From contig NZ_CP092074.1 in NCBI RefSeq assembly GCF_024138715.1, positions 868,001 to 932,000 on the forward strand: a DNA stretch of 64,000 bases, written 5' to 3'. The notes beneath the pieces were generated by a model. That model had not been told where the DNA came from and searched no databases. It worked only from the letters and a program-made list of their open reading frames with translations. Positions 18,386-27,223 of the stretch are shown here, in pieces (the first letter of the stretch is position 1; each line of letters begins with the position of its first letter). Source of the DNA: Emticicia sp. 21SJ11W-3 (GTDB lineage: Bacteria > Bacteroidota > Bacteroidia > Cytophagales > Spirosomataceae). Both the position numbers and the translations under genes were made by a program.

Positions 18386-18531
18386 GCAAAATAGGTAGTA
18401 AAAAAGTAGAAAAGGATAATAGTCATAAAAAGCATACCAGCTACCACAATATAAACATTTCGCCAGGTACCAAGAATGGGCGAATGCATATCATCCTCTC
18501 CGATAGGCATGTCAGGTTCTTGTTTCATCAT
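18382..18531 (-). CDS. Small single-TM protein coupled to the symporter, 49 aa
   Basis: I read this ORF directly. It runs from the ATG at 18531 to a TGA that overlaps the symporter start (ATGA at 18382-18385). The N-terminal 24 residues are acidic and soluble (MMKQEPDMPIGEDDMHSPIL). A single hydrophobic segment follows (about residues 27-46, YIVVAGMLFMTIILFYFF). Strict coupling to the SSS gene suggests a small accessory subunit or assembly factor for that transporter, comparable to the small partners of some other SSS carriers. That comparison is inference; the family is not named with confidence. Confidence 0.7.
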   Translation of the reverse strand: MMKQEPDMPIGEDDMHSPILGTWRNVYIVVAGMLFMTIILFYFFTTYFA

Positions 18532-18554
18532 TTTATTTATAGGTTATAGATGTT

Positions 18555-20735
18555 TTACTTTTTGCTCAGCACCGCCATCAGTTCTTTGGCTTTGGGCATC
18601 AGGTTGCTTGACGGGTAGCCCTGAATAAATTCATTCAATGCCTGTTGGTAAAGTTCTTTCTGCTCGGTTTTGGCCAGCAGCAAAATTCTTAACATGGCAA
18701 ATTTATCTTCTATACTGGTGCCTGTATAGGTAATTAGCCCGTCTTCGGCCATTTTAAGGGCAGATAAATAGCTTTCGTTGCTATACAGATTAAATGCCTG
18801 CGAGTAAACCAGGTTAGCTTTTGATTCGGTGTCTTCTGTAATATTTACATTACCTCTTATCAGTTGCCGGGCATAAGTAGAGGCAGGGTATTTGATTAAT
18901 AAAGCAGAGCGGTATGGGTTGTTTTCCTGATTATCGGCACTCAGGCTAAGCAGGTATAATACTTCTGCTTCATGCACAGTAGCCGGAAACTTTTCAAGCA
19001 GTGTCTTGAAGGTAGTAATGGCGTTATCAGGTTCATTAAACTGAAACTTGTATATTTTGCCCAACTGATAATAGGCTTCTTCCTGTTTCAGTTTTGATGC
19101 AGCCAGTTTTTCCGGCGTATTAGGTAAACCTGCGTATAGCTCCTGTTTTTTGGCCGCCAATGCTTTACCGGCTATGTCTGCCGTCTGTTGTTGCAAAACC
19201 TTACTGGCACCTGTAGCAGAACTACCGGTGGGTTGATTACCAACCGTACCACGCTCAATACCAAAGCTGATAGCTCCGGCTTCTTTGTCGCGTCTTCGCC
19301 AGTTATCTTCCAAAACCCTCGGGCCCCATAGCTGCTGAAAGTCAGACTTGTTCCGGTTAATGGCAATAGGGTCATAGAGCATCCATCGCTTAAAGGTTTG
19401 GTCTCTGTCAGACAGCCTGTCTACTGCCGCATTGGCATTTTTTAGCGCTTGCTGGTCGGCCAGTTCTTTGGCTTTTCTGGCTTCTTCTTCCTTCTGCGCT
19501 ATTGACCTTTCTAAGGCCTTGTCCAGATCGGCAGCGCTCATAGCGGCCAGTCGTTGCAGACTGTCTTCAAGAGCTACCACTTTCTGATAAGTTACAAAAC
19601 TGGTCAAAGATGATGCCCGCCTGGTAATACGTTCATAATCAGGAGTATTTTTAGGCAAAAGCGTCAGAGTGCTGTCATAATACAAACTGGCTAATTCATA
19701 TTTTAGTAGCTGGTTGTAGTGGAGCTCGGCCAGTTCCAGATAAGTGTAGGCATTTTGTGCGCTGTTGCCTTTAGAATTTTTAATAGAAGCGTTGTAATAC
19801 TCAATGGCTTTGGGGTAATTCATTTTCTGTACTTCCAGATTACCCATCGTAAAATAAATTTTATCTTTCAGGTCTGCATTTTTTCTGTCAACCAGCATTT
19901 TTTTAAAATTCTCCTGCACGCCCGCTGTTGTGCCTCTGCGTGCCACGGCTTCATCAAGCAGGGCATTCATGCCAGCATAAAACTCCATATCATAATTGGG
20001 GCGGTTTTTTGCCACGGCCGCGTAATGGGGCAGTGCTTTAGCTTTTTGGCCAATCAAATCATACATTTGCCCCACGGCATAATGTACTCTTGCCGTTTGT
20101 TCGTTTTTGGTCATCAGCTTTAGTGCTTCTTCTGCAATGGCGGCAGCTGTGGCCAGTTCTCCGGTATATTGGTGCAAATATGCTTTGGTCAGGTAGTAAT
20201 CACGGGTGTTAGCTTTGGTTAAATCAAGATTACGTACAACCTCTGATACTTTCAGGGCAGTTACAAAATCGCGCTGCTCAATGTAAGCACGCATCAACCA
20301 GATTAGTGCAGACTGGCGGCCTGTTTCATCTTTGGTAGTGGAGTTAACATACTTGAAAACCTCTATGGCATTAACGAAATCGCCTTTCATTAATCGGGCT
20401 CTGCCCAGTAAAACGTAGGCCTCAGCCAGATACTTTGAGTTAGAGTGCCTTTCGGCAATCATAGAGGTTTTTTCTATTACTTCTTTCAGATTTGTTGCCA
20501 CTGCCTGGCTCTTGACAGAGTCAATAGGCAACAGAATGGGTATGAGGGCGCTATAGTTTTCTTCCCGGGTTGTAAACAAGGCCTTTTCGGCTTCTTTCAT
20601 GTTTTCGCGGGCAATAATCAAAGAGTTAAAACGTGCATTCAGGTTATGCCATGCCTTGCTGGTAGGCGACTGACTAAACTGCGAACACCCGATTGTAATA
20701 GCTAATAAGAGTATAAAAATAGAAAGTTTTTGCAC
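18555..20735 (-). CDS. SprE/PorW-like type IX secretion lipoprotein (TPR)
   Basis: A 726-residue lipoprotein. The signal peptide ends in the lipobox ITIGC (Cys17) and is followed by many tetratricopeptide-type helical repeats. The mature N-terminus TSKAWHNLNARFNSLIIARE resembles the start of SprE of Flavobacterium and PorW of Porphyromonas, outer-membrane-associated proteins required for T9SS function and gliding. A Gln/Ala-rich coiled-coil stretch near residues 400-440 precedes more TPR units. The presence of a T9SS sorting domain on the CotH protein at 31321-32961 supports an active T9SS. Gene symbol withheld because homology is judged from layout, not alignment. Confidence 0.75.
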   Translation of the reverse strand: MQKLSIFILLLAITIGCSQFSQSPTSKAWHNLNARFNSLIIARENMKEAEKALFTTREENYSALIPILLPIDSVKSQAVATNLKEVIEKTSMIAERHSNSKYLAEAYVLLGRARLMKGDFVNAIEVFKYVNSTTKDETGRQSALIWLMRAYIEQRDFVTALKVSEVVRNLDLTKANTRDYYLTKAYLHQYTGELATAAAIAEEALKLMTKNEQTARVHYAVGQMYDLIGQKAKALPHYAAVAKNRPNYDMEFYAGMNALLDEAVARRGTTAGVQENFKKMLVDRKNADLKDKIYFTMGNLEVQKMNYPKAIEYYNASIKNSKGNSAQNAYTYLELAELHYNQLLKYELASLYYDSTLTLLPKNTPDYERITRRASSLTSFVTYQKVVALEDSLQRLAAMSAADLDKALERSIAQKEEEARKAKELADQQALKNANAAVDRLSDRDQTFKRWMLYDPIAINRNKSDFQQLWGPRVLEDNWRRRDKEAGAISFGIERGTVGNQPTGSSATGASKVLQQQTADIAGKALAAKKQELYAGLPNTPEKLAASKLKQEEAYYQLGKIYKFQFNEPDNAITTFKTLLEKFPATVHEAEVLYLLSLSADNQENNPYRSALLIKYPASTYARQLIRGNVNITEDTESKANLVYSQAFNLYSNESYLSALKMAEDGLITYTGTSIEDKFAMLRILLLAKTEQKELYQQALNEFIQGYPSSNLMPKAKELMAVLSKK

Positions 20736-20836
20736 TTTATGAGTTAATTTAAAGGCAGATAGTCTGATTACTGATGCAATAATACCCTTTTTTTAACGAT
20801 TTGCTGACGAAAAAATTATCCAACGCAATACATAAA

Positions 20837-21595
20837 TCAGAGTACCTGCGAAAGTTTACCTTCCAGCTCGCGGAGTGCGCATTCATAACCTAAAGTGTAC
20901 ATTTCTTTGGCCTTAGACATATTCATGCCGTCGTACCTGTAAATTTCAGCCGGTTCAATGGCTATATCGCAGCGTTTCAGTTGCTCGCCAGAATTGTTTC
21001 TGATAGCCAGAAAAATACTTTTCATCAGTATATCTTTCACCGAATTTATAGGCATACTGCTGCTCACAGGCATTACATTCACACCAATTACAAAGTCGCA
21101 GGCGTCTTTCAGCGGCCCAACAGGCAGGTTATCGGTAATGCCGCCATCAATCAGCAGGCGGCCCTGAAACTTCATCGGCTCAAAAATGCCCGGCAGGCAG
21201 CATGAAGCCAGAATTGGCTTAATGAGCTCTCCCTCACTGTAATAAACCGGCTCGCCGTTTTCTATATCTGTTGCGCATACAATGAGTGGAATCTTGAGGC
21301 TTTCAAAAGAATTATCGGGCAGAAACCTTAAAAAAAGATTTTCGGCTTTTTCTAATTTAAACAAGCCAAAACGGTTAAAAGCAAACTTTAAATGGCTGAA
21401 AATGCCTATAGAGGTAACGGTGTCAAAAATGTAATCGGGTGTGTGCCCTGCGGCAATAAGTGCACCTACAATTGAGCCGGCGCTTGTTCCGGTAATCATT
21501 GATGGTTTCAGGCCCATTTCGTCTAATGCCTTAATAACTCCTAAATGCGCAAATCCTCTGCTGCCACCGCCTGATAATGCTAATCCTATTTTCAT
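20837..21595 (-). CDS. Patatin-like phospholipase (RssA/YchK type)
   Basis: A 252-residue serine hydrolase of the patatin family. The oxyanion-hole motif SGGGSRG is at 8-14, nucleophile elbow GTSAG with Ser38, and the catalytic aspartate is in IDGG (Asp150). The start is placed at the ATG giving MKIGLALSGGG; the longer TTG start would add 21 residues without family support. It lacks a signal peptide, unlike the outer-membrane PlpD type, so it is likely cytoplasmic. Lipid acyl hydrolysis is expected; the physiological role is not known. Confidence 0.92.
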   Translation of the reverse strand: MKIGLALSGGGSRGFAHLGVIKALDEMGLKPSMITGTSAGSIVGALIAAGHTPDYIFDTVTSIGIFSHLKFAFNRFGLFKLEKAENLFLRFLPDNSFESLKIPLIVCATDIENGEPVYYSEGELIKPILASCCLPGIFEPMKFQGRLLIDGGITDNLPVGPLKDACDFVIGVNVMPVSSSMPINSVKDILMKSIFLAIRNNSGEQLKRCDIAIEPAEIYRYDGMNMSKAKEMYTLGYECALRELEGKLSQVL

Positions 21596-21664
21596 AATCT
21601 GTGTGAAATTTTTAACCGGAATATCCCCTGCTACTGTTTCTTCCGGCTTCTCTACCAAAAATAA

Positions 21665-22498
21665 CTATAAATTAAATAATTCGGCAACCCTGTATCCTTT
21701 CTCTGTTAACTGAATATACGCAGCATCATGCACAGGGTCGTGGTCAAATATTACCGTCCAGTTATTGTCAACCACCTGCTTTAATAACCGTTCTTTTTCG
21801 CTCATGGTTTCCAATGGGCGAATATCATACCCCATTACATACGGCACATGCACATGTGCGTGAGACGGAATAGTGTCTGCAATAAATAAATACGTATTAC
21901 TGCCCTGTTTTATTTTAGGCATTATCATCTTTTCGGTATGGCCATTGGCATACAGCAGTTCTATTGATTGCCCAAAAGCATTTTCAACTTTATCTGTAAA
22001 ACACAAAGCGCCGGTTTGCTGCATGGGTATTATATTTTCTGTTAAGAAGGTGGCCTTTTCTCGTGGGTTGGGGTTAATGGCCCAATCCCAGTGAGCAGAG
22101 TGTGTCCAATATCGTGCGTTCGGAAACGTCAGTTCCAGCCTGTCTTTGCTGCTGTTCCATTTCACAGCACCACCACAATGGTCAAAATGCAAATGCGTGC
22201 ACAGCACGTCGGTCACTTCTGTAGGCGAGTACCCTGCTTTTTTAATTGATTGTATCAAATCGCCATCGCCATGCCTATAATAGTACGACTGCCATTTGGC
22301 ATCCTGTTTATCACCCATACCACTATCAATCAATATCAATTGTGTACCTGTGTTTACCAACAGGCAACGCATCATCCAGCTGCACAAATTATGTTCATCA
22401 GCCGGTATCTGTCTGCTCCATAAGGTTTTGGGTACAACACCAAACATTGCGCCACCATCTAATTTGAAATGTCCGGCATCAATTACATGAATTTGCAT
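21665..22498 (-). CDS. MBL-fold metallo-hydrolase (lactonase-like)
   Basis: A 277-residue metallo-beta-lactamase-fold enzyme with the dinuclear metal motif THLHFDHCGG (His102, His104, Asp106, His107) and a later FDHDPVHD region. The overall layout, with no signal peptide and a segment WSRQIPADEHNLCSWMMRCLLV before the metal core, matches the group annotated as N-acyl homoserine lactonase-like or general MBL hydrolases. The substrate is undetermined. It is divergent from the sensor kinase at 22589 with 90 nt in between. Confidence 0.88.
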   Translation of the reverse strand: MQIHVIDAGHFKLDGGAMFGVVPKTLWSRQIPADEHNLCSWMMRCLLVNTGTQLILIDSGMGDKQDAKWQSYYYRHGDGDLIQSIKKAGYSPTEVTDVLCTHLHFDHCGGAVKWNSSKDRLELTFPNARYWTHSAHWDWAINPNPREKATFLTENIIPMQQTGALCFTDKVENAFGQSIELLYANGHTEKMIMPKIKQGSNTYLFIADTIPSHAHVHVPYVMGYDIRPLETMSEKERLLKQVVDNNWTVIFDHDPVHDAAYIQLTEKGYRVAELFNL

Positions 22499-22588
22499 AT
22501 TCTTTAGTAAATTTCGGTTCAGTTTTGTTCAGAAACTTCGTTTGTAGCTGGTCAGGCTCTGCACCATGACCCAAACTAAAGACCAAAT

Positions 22589-23965
22589 ATGCAAATACGT
22601 ACCAAGATAGCAATACAATTTACCATAATAATCGCTTGTATTCTTATTATATTTTCATTGGCAGTGTACTATACCTCTGAGAATTTCCGTAAGCAAGAGT
22701 TCTATAACCGCTTGCACGACAGAGGGATATTAACGGCTCAATTATTGAAAGAGCTGAAAATTACCGAAAAAGATAAAAGGAAACTACGAGACGCCAATAA
22801 AACCATTTTAGGTAAACTGAATGTAGAAAAAGTTTTGATGTTTAATGATAAAGACGAACTTGTATATGCCAGCTACGAGGCCGATTCTATCTTATATAGC
22901 CCGGCGTTTCTGAAACAGGTAAGACAAAAAAAGTACATTGAAAAAAACGACTGGGATAATCAGTTAACCGGCTCATTGTATACAGATGAAAACAACAAGT
23001 CGTACGTTGTAATAGCTAAGGCCAATGATATTTATGGTAAAGAAAAACTGCAGAATGTCCGCGATACATTAATTATCAGTTTTATAATAGGCATTACGCT
23101 TACCATTATACTGGGTATTATTTTTGCCGGCGAGTCGCTGAAGCCCATTGCTGAAATCAATCAGGAGATTTCAAACATCACGGCTTACAACCTGAAAAGA
23201 AAACTGAATACCGGTAATAACAAGGATGAAATTGCTCAGCTTTCCAACAACTTTAACCAGATGCTTGAGCGCCTTGAAACTTCGTTCCAATTGCAGAAAA
23301 GTTTTGTGTCTAATGCGTCGCATGAACTCCGCACACCATTAGCGGCACTGAAGTCGGAAATTCAGATAGCGCTGGAGAACGACCGCACTACTGATGAGTA
23401 CAAGAGTATTCTGAGGTCGTTGCTCACCGATACCCAGAGGCTGATACAGCTAACCAACGGTTTGCTTCAACTGGCCAAGTCTGAAAACCGGGAAGACAAT
23501 ATGGCACTGAGGCCCACGCGTATTGATGAAATTTTGTTTAAGGCGCAGGAGGAGGTGCTGGGGCTGAACACCAATTTTAAAATTGTAGTTGATTTTGATG
23601 AAATACCGGATGACGACAAATGGGTAACCGTGAATGCTAACGAAACACTTTTGCTGACGGTGTTTACCAATTTGCTCGACAATGCCTGTAAGTACTCTTC
23701 CGACAACCAGGCTGAGGTAAAAATAAAGTTTAATCAGAAGCTATGTATAGTAGATGTAAAAGACAACGGAATAGGAATACCTGAAAGCGAGCTGAGCAAA
23801 ATATTTGAGCCTTTTTACCGAACACAAAATGCGGCGGTGTATCGTGGGCATGGCATCGGGTTGTCGGTGTGTCGCAGAATCATTGATATTCATCAGGGTA
23901 AAATTGAAGTAAAGAGCGTGGTTGGTAAAGGCAGCATATTTGTAGTAACCCTGCCACATTTATAA
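22589..23965 (+). CDS. HAMP-domain sensor histidine kinase
   Basis: A 458-residue membrane kinase. TM1 is at about 9-28, a small periplasmic sensor spans 30-160, TM2 is at about 161-180, and a HAMP linker covers 180-232. The HisKA box SNASHELRTPLAAL has His245. The HATPase domain shows TNLLDNACKYSS, DNGIGIP and GHGIGLSVCRRI. No regulator is encoded beside it. The only unpaired regulator in the window is at 16014-16709, so pairing is a testable guess. Confidence 0.92.
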   Translation: MQIRTKIAIQFTIIIACILIIFSLAVYYTSENFRKQEFYNRLHDRGILTAQLLKELKITEKDKRKLRDANKTILGKLNVEKVLMFNDKDELVYASYEADSILYSPAFLKQVRQKKYIEKNDWDNQLTGSLYTDENNKSYVVIAKANDIYGKEKLQNVRDTLIISFIIGITLTIILGIIFAGESLKPIAEINQEISNITAYNLKRKLNTGNNKDEIAQLSNNFNQMLERLETSFQLQKSFVSNASHELRTPLAALKSEIQIALENDRTTDEYKSILRSLLTDTQRLIQLTNGLLQLAKSENREDNMALRPTRIDEILFKAQEEVLGLNTNFKIVVDFDEIPDDDKWVTVNANETLLLTVFTNLLDNACKYSSDNQAEVKIKFNQKLCIVDVKDNGIGIPESELSKIFEPFYRTQNAAVYRGHGIGLSVCRRIIDIHQGKIEVKSVVGKGSIFVVTLPHL

Positions 23966-24012
23966 GCCATAATAAGGTTAGTGAAATAGTACCGGATTGT
24001 AATAAAAAATAA

Positions 24013-24020
24013 TAACTTTG
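24013..24020 (+). promoter_or_regulatory. -7 box (TAACTTTG) upstream of the DUF4920 gene
   Basis: An exact TAnnTTTG match 114 nt before the ATG at 24135. The leader would contain a hairpin, TGCTGA/TCAGCA, near 24045-24070. Confidence 0.45.
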
Positions 24021-24134
24021 TAATATTGAAAATTTAAACTTGCTGAGCAGTATTTGGTTCAGCAGTTAAACAGACAGTTATTTAGAAAGTTGAAAACAAT
24101 TTCTAAATTTTAAGAGCAAATAAAACTTCAGACA

Positions 24135-24590
24135 ATGAAAAAACTAATTTCAATTTTAGCAATTTTGCTGGCCGTTAATGTGTCTTTTGGTCAGAAATAT
24201 GAGAGTTTTGGTGAGAAAATCAATCCTGATGGCGCTATTGCAACCTCAGACCTTGAGAAAAAAGCTAAAGTAACCCCGGCATTTGAAGGCAAGGTTACAG
24301 GCGTGGTAGAGTCGGTATGCCAGGTTAAAGGCTGCTGGATGAAAGTGAAAATGGACGACGGCCAGACCATGCGTGTTACTTTTAAAGACTACGGTTTTTT
24401 TGTGCCTAAAGACATAGCAGGTAAAACAGTAGTATTTGAGGGCAATGCCAAAACTAAAACTACATCGGTTGATGAGCTTCGTCACTATGCCGAAGACGCC
24501 GGTAAAAGTAAAGAAGAAGTAGCTAAGATTACTGAGCCTAAAACAGAACTGACATTTGTAGCCAATGGCGTGTTGGTTCCGAAAAACTGA
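24135..24590 (+). CDS. DUF4920 domain exported protein
   Basis: A 151-residue protein with a signal peptide (MKKLISILAILLAVNVSFGQ) and a small beta-rich OB-like domain. The family block VCQVKGCWMKVKMDDGQ, followed by VTFKDYGFFVPKDIAGK, is typical of DUF4920. The two cysteines in VCQVKGCW are conserved in the family and might bind metal or form a disulphide. It is probably periplasmic or outer-membrane associated. The function is unknown. It is monocistronic, with a leader of over 100 nt and a strong terminator. Confidence 0.88.
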   Translation: MKKLISILAILLAVNVSFGQKYESFGEKINPDGAIATSDLEKKAKVTPAFEGKVTGVVESVCQVKGCWMKVKMDDGQTMRVTFKDYGFFVPKDIAGKTVVFEGNAKTKTTSVDELRHYAEDAGKSKEEVAKITEPKTELTFVANGVLVPKN

Positions 24591-24598
24591 TATGCGCA

Positions 24599-24630
24599 AA
24601 GCCTCTCTGCATTAAAGGAGAGGCTTTTTT
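24599..24630 (+). terminator. Rho-independent terminator after the DUF4920 gene
   Basis: AAGCCTCTC (24599-24607) pairs perfectly with GAGAGGCTT (24618-24626), followed by a T run. Confidence 0.9.
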
Positions 24631-24661
24631 GATTCTATTGACCTGAACAAACGAAACATCT

Positions 24662-25942
24662 ATGAAAAAAAATTACCTGTTGGCGCTGGTGCTTGGTATT
24701 TCGTCGCCGGTGCTGGCACAACGCACACTGATTCACTGCGGTACCCTTATTGATGGTATCGGAAATACGCCAAGGTCGCAGATAACAATTGTGGTAGAGA
24801 AAAACCGTATTACTGATATCCAGAGTGGTTACGCCACTGCTCAGGCTGCCGATAAGGTGGTTAACATGAAAAACCGTACGGTAATGCCGGGTTGGATAGA
24901 CATGCACGTTCACATAGAGAGCGAAACCAGTAAAGACCAGTACCTGAAACGCATGAGCCAGAATATGGCTGATATTGCCTATGAAGCGCAGAAGCACGCC
25001 AATACAACCCTGATGGCTGGTTTTACTACGGTAAGAGATTTAGGCGGAAGCGGAGTGAATATTTCTATCCGTAATGCTATTAATAAAGGATTGGTAGTTG
25101 GCCCCAGAATTTTTACATCTGGCAGAACCATTGCAACAACCGGTGGGCATGGAGACCCTACGAATGGTATCAGCAATACTTATTCGGTACCAGATTATGT
25201 AACCAACGGAGTAGTAGACAGCCCGGAAGAAGGGCGGCAGGCAGTGCGCCAGCGATATAAAGACGGTGCCGATGCCATTAAGATAACGGCCACCGGCGGT
25301 GTTTTAAGTATTGCAAAAAATGGCAAAGGCCCACAGTTTACAGAAGATGAGATTTCGGCCATTGTATCAACGGCTAAAGACTATGGGTTTCATGTGGCGG
25401 CGCATGCGCACGGAGCAGAAGGCATGAAGCGTGCCATAAAAGCAGGTGTTACAACCATAGAACACGCTACTTTTATGGACGATGAGGCCATTGAACTATT
25501 TAAAAAACATGGAGCTTATTATGTGCCAACCATCATTGCTGGCAAAACTGTCGGCGATTCGGCAAAAGTACCGGGATACTATCACCCCTTAGTGGTTCCT
25601 AAAGCCATTGAAACATCAAAGCAGATTGCTGAAACCTTTGCACGTGCTTATAAGGCAGGGGTAAAAGTGGCGTTCGGAACTGATGCAGGGGTGTTTTTGC
25701 ACGGCTATAACGCTAAGGAGTTTCAGTACATGGTAGAAGGTGGCATGCCAATGATGGAAGCCATCAAAGCCGCTACAATTGTAAATGCAGAGATACTGGG
25801 CATGAAATCAGAACTGGGCTCAATAGAAAAAGGGAAACTGGCTGACATAGTTGCCGTTGAAGGCGACCCATTGAAAGATGCCAGAGTAATGATGAATGTT
25901 GCCCTTGTAATGAAAGAGGGTAAGATTTACAAAGAAAAATAA
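24662..25942 (+). CDS. Secreted metal-dependent amidohydrolase (prolidase-like)
   Basis: A 426-residue enzyme of the amidohydrolase superfamily with a signal peptide (MKKNYLLALVLGISSPVLAQ). The metal ligands are visible as HVH (82-84), a carbamylatable Lys in DAIKITATGG, His in AAHAHG and in TTIEHAT, and the final Asp in FGTDAG. This is the layout of Xaa-Pro dipeptidase / imidazolonepropionase-like subtype proteins exported to the periplasm. The likely substrates are dipeptides or cyclic amides, but this cannot be fixed from sequence. It is flanked by terminators on both sides, so it is a single transcription unit. Confidence 0.9.
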   Translation: MKKNYLLALVLGISSPVLAQRTLIHCGTLIDGIGNTPRSQITIVVEKNRITDIQSGYATAQAADKVVNMKNRTVMPGWIDMHVHIESETSKDQYLKRMSQNMADIAYEAQKHANTTLMAGFTTVRDLGGSGVNISIRNAINKGLVVGPRIFTSGRTIATTGGHGDPTNGISNTYSVPDYVTNGVVDSPEEGRQAVRQRYKDGADAIKITATGGVLSIAKNGKGPQFTEDEISAIVSTAKDYGFHVAAHAHGAEGMKRAIKAGVTTIEHATFMDDEAIELFKKHGAYYVPTIIAGKTVGDSAKVPGYYHPLVVPKAIETSKQIAETFARAYKAGVKVAFGTDAGVFLHGYNAKEFQYMVEGGMPMMEAIKAATIVNAEILGMKSELGSIEKGKLADIVAVEGDPLKDARVMMNVALVMKEGKIYKEK

Positions 25943-25978
25943 ACTGGCAAAAACAAACGCAAACTATAACTTACCATT

Positions 25979-26009
25979 GGTCTGGTGCATTTGTGCCAGA
26001 CCTTTTTTT
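25979..26009 (+). terminator. Rho-independent terminator after the amidohydrolase
   Basis: GGTCTGG (25979-25985) pairs with CCAGACC (25996-26002), followed by seven T residues. Confidence 0.88.
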
Positions 26010-26023
26010 GTTTTGCCATCATC

Positions 26024-26054
26024 ATAAAAAAAGGCAGAGACGCGCCCTGCCTTT
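26024..26054 (-). terminator. Rho-independent terminator of the SDR gene
   Basis: AAAGGCAG (26030-26037) pairs with CTGCCTTT (26047-26054). On the minus strand the stem is followed by a T run, just beyond the SDR stop at 26065. Confidence 0.8.
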
Positions 26055-26064
26055 CTGAAACCGG

Positions 26065-26790
26065 TTATTTGGTTGGCGGCATTGAAGGTCTTACCTCTAT
26101 TTTGCTTGGCAAGGTGCGCGCAGGCATTTTTATTAAATCAGAAACAATCTGCCCTATGTCTTCAGGCTGAATCTTCCAGGCATCTTTTTCACTCGGGGTG
26201 TGGTTGTTAAAATGCGTAGCTACCGAGCCGGGCATAATGGTAGAAACCTTGATGCCTTCCTGGCGGAGGTCAAGCATAAGCGCCTGAGTAAAACCTACCA
26301 GCCCGAATTTGCTGGCGTTGTAGGCTGTTCCTTTATCGAAGAAATTGGCTCCGGCCAGGCTGGCAATGGTAATAAAGTATCCTTTAGAAGATTTAAGCGC
26401 TTCAAGGGTTGCCTTTGCTGTAAAAAATACGCCCGTCAGGTTTATGTCTATGGTTTCTTGCCATTGTTCAGTACTTAACTTTTCAAAAGGTACCAGATGC
26501 CCTACACCTGCATTGGCAATAACGTAATCTAACCTTCCCCAGGTTTGTAAAACAGTATTTACTGCATTTTGCTGTGATGCAAAACTGCGTACATCAGATT
26601 CGAGCGGAAGTGCGTATCCGGCTTTAATTTTGTTTAATTCTGCCGCCGCAGCTTCTGCCGCTTCTTTGCTTCTGCTGGTAATAGCTACCCTGATTCCTTC
26701 TTTAATAAGTACTTCTGCTACACCATAGCCAATGCCTTTCGAACCGCCCGTAACTAAAGCAGTGCGAATAATTGTTGTGTTATCTGACAT
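26065..26790 (-). CDS. SDR family oxidoreductase
   Basis: A 241-residue short-chain dehydrogenase/reductase. The Rossmann cofactor site is TGGSKGIG (14-21), NAG lies in VIANAGVGH, and the catalytic Ser-Tyr-Lys set shows as TIASLAG followed by YNASK. The family includes 3-ketoacyl-ACP reductase-like and sugar/steroid dehydrogenases; there is no clue to the substrate. It stands alone between a terminator and the DUF3820 gene. Confidence 0.92.
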   Translation of the reverse strand: MSDNTTIIRTALVTGGSKGIGYGVAEVLIKEGIRVAITSRSKEAAEAAAAELNKIKAGYALPLESDVRSFASQQNAVNTVLQTWGRLDYVIANAGVGHLVPFEKLSTEQWQETIDINLTGVFFTAKATLEALKSSKGYFITIASLAGANFFDKGTAYNASKFGLVGFTQALMLDLRQEGIKVSTIMPGSVATHFNNHTPSEKDAWKIQPEDIGQIVSDLIKMPARTLPSKIEVRPSMPPTK

Positions 26791-26850
26791 AAAAAAATGA
26801 GATGAGTTTTATTAGGCTATAACAGCCGGGGCAGGCCAATAGTTTTGGAT

Positions 26851-27069
26851 TCAGATTTTTCTTTCCTTCAGCGGTTTCAGCAGATACTCCAGTCCGTTAA
26901 GTTTTATTTCATACATGGTAGCCAGCAGGGTGCCCAGTTTACCAGGCGGAAAACCTTCTCTCTGAAACCACAGCAGATAATGTTCGGGCAGGTCACAGAT
27001 AAGCCGGTCTTTATATTTGCCAAATGGCATTTTGAAAGTAACCAGTTCTTTTATGATAGCGGGGTTCAT
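26851..27069 (-). CDS. DUF3820 family protein
   Basis: A 72-residue protein with the family core FKMPFGKYKDRLICDLPEHY and LLWFQREGFPPGKLG. DUF3820 proteins are annotated as putative quorum-sensing-regulated virulence factors on thin evidence. The start is the ATG at 27069 (MNPAIIKELV); the longer reading begins in non-conserved sequence. No signal peptide or membrane segment. A 94-nt interval separates it from the Gfo/Idh stop to the right (27224). Confidence 0.85.
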   Translation of the reverse strand: MNPAIIKELVTFKMPFGKYKDRLICDLPEHYLLWFQREGFPPGKLGTLLATMYEIKLNGLEYLLKPLKERKI

Positions 27070-27223
27070 AGGTGGATTTAGATTTTCATTGATTTTAAGG
27101 GAGGTGGTTGTAAACGCCTTTTTAAAGCTTAACAACCACCACCCTGTCTATTTACTGACAACGTCAGAAAACAGACACCCCTCCTTGAACAAGGAGCGGC
27201 CGTCGCACGGGAGAAACTTTAAC

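Noticed and set aside
27151-27197. Two short hairpins (CTGAC/GTCAG and CTCCTTG/CAAGGAG) after the Gfo/Idh gene
   Set aside because: Neither is followed by a T run on the expected strand, so they are not called as terminators.
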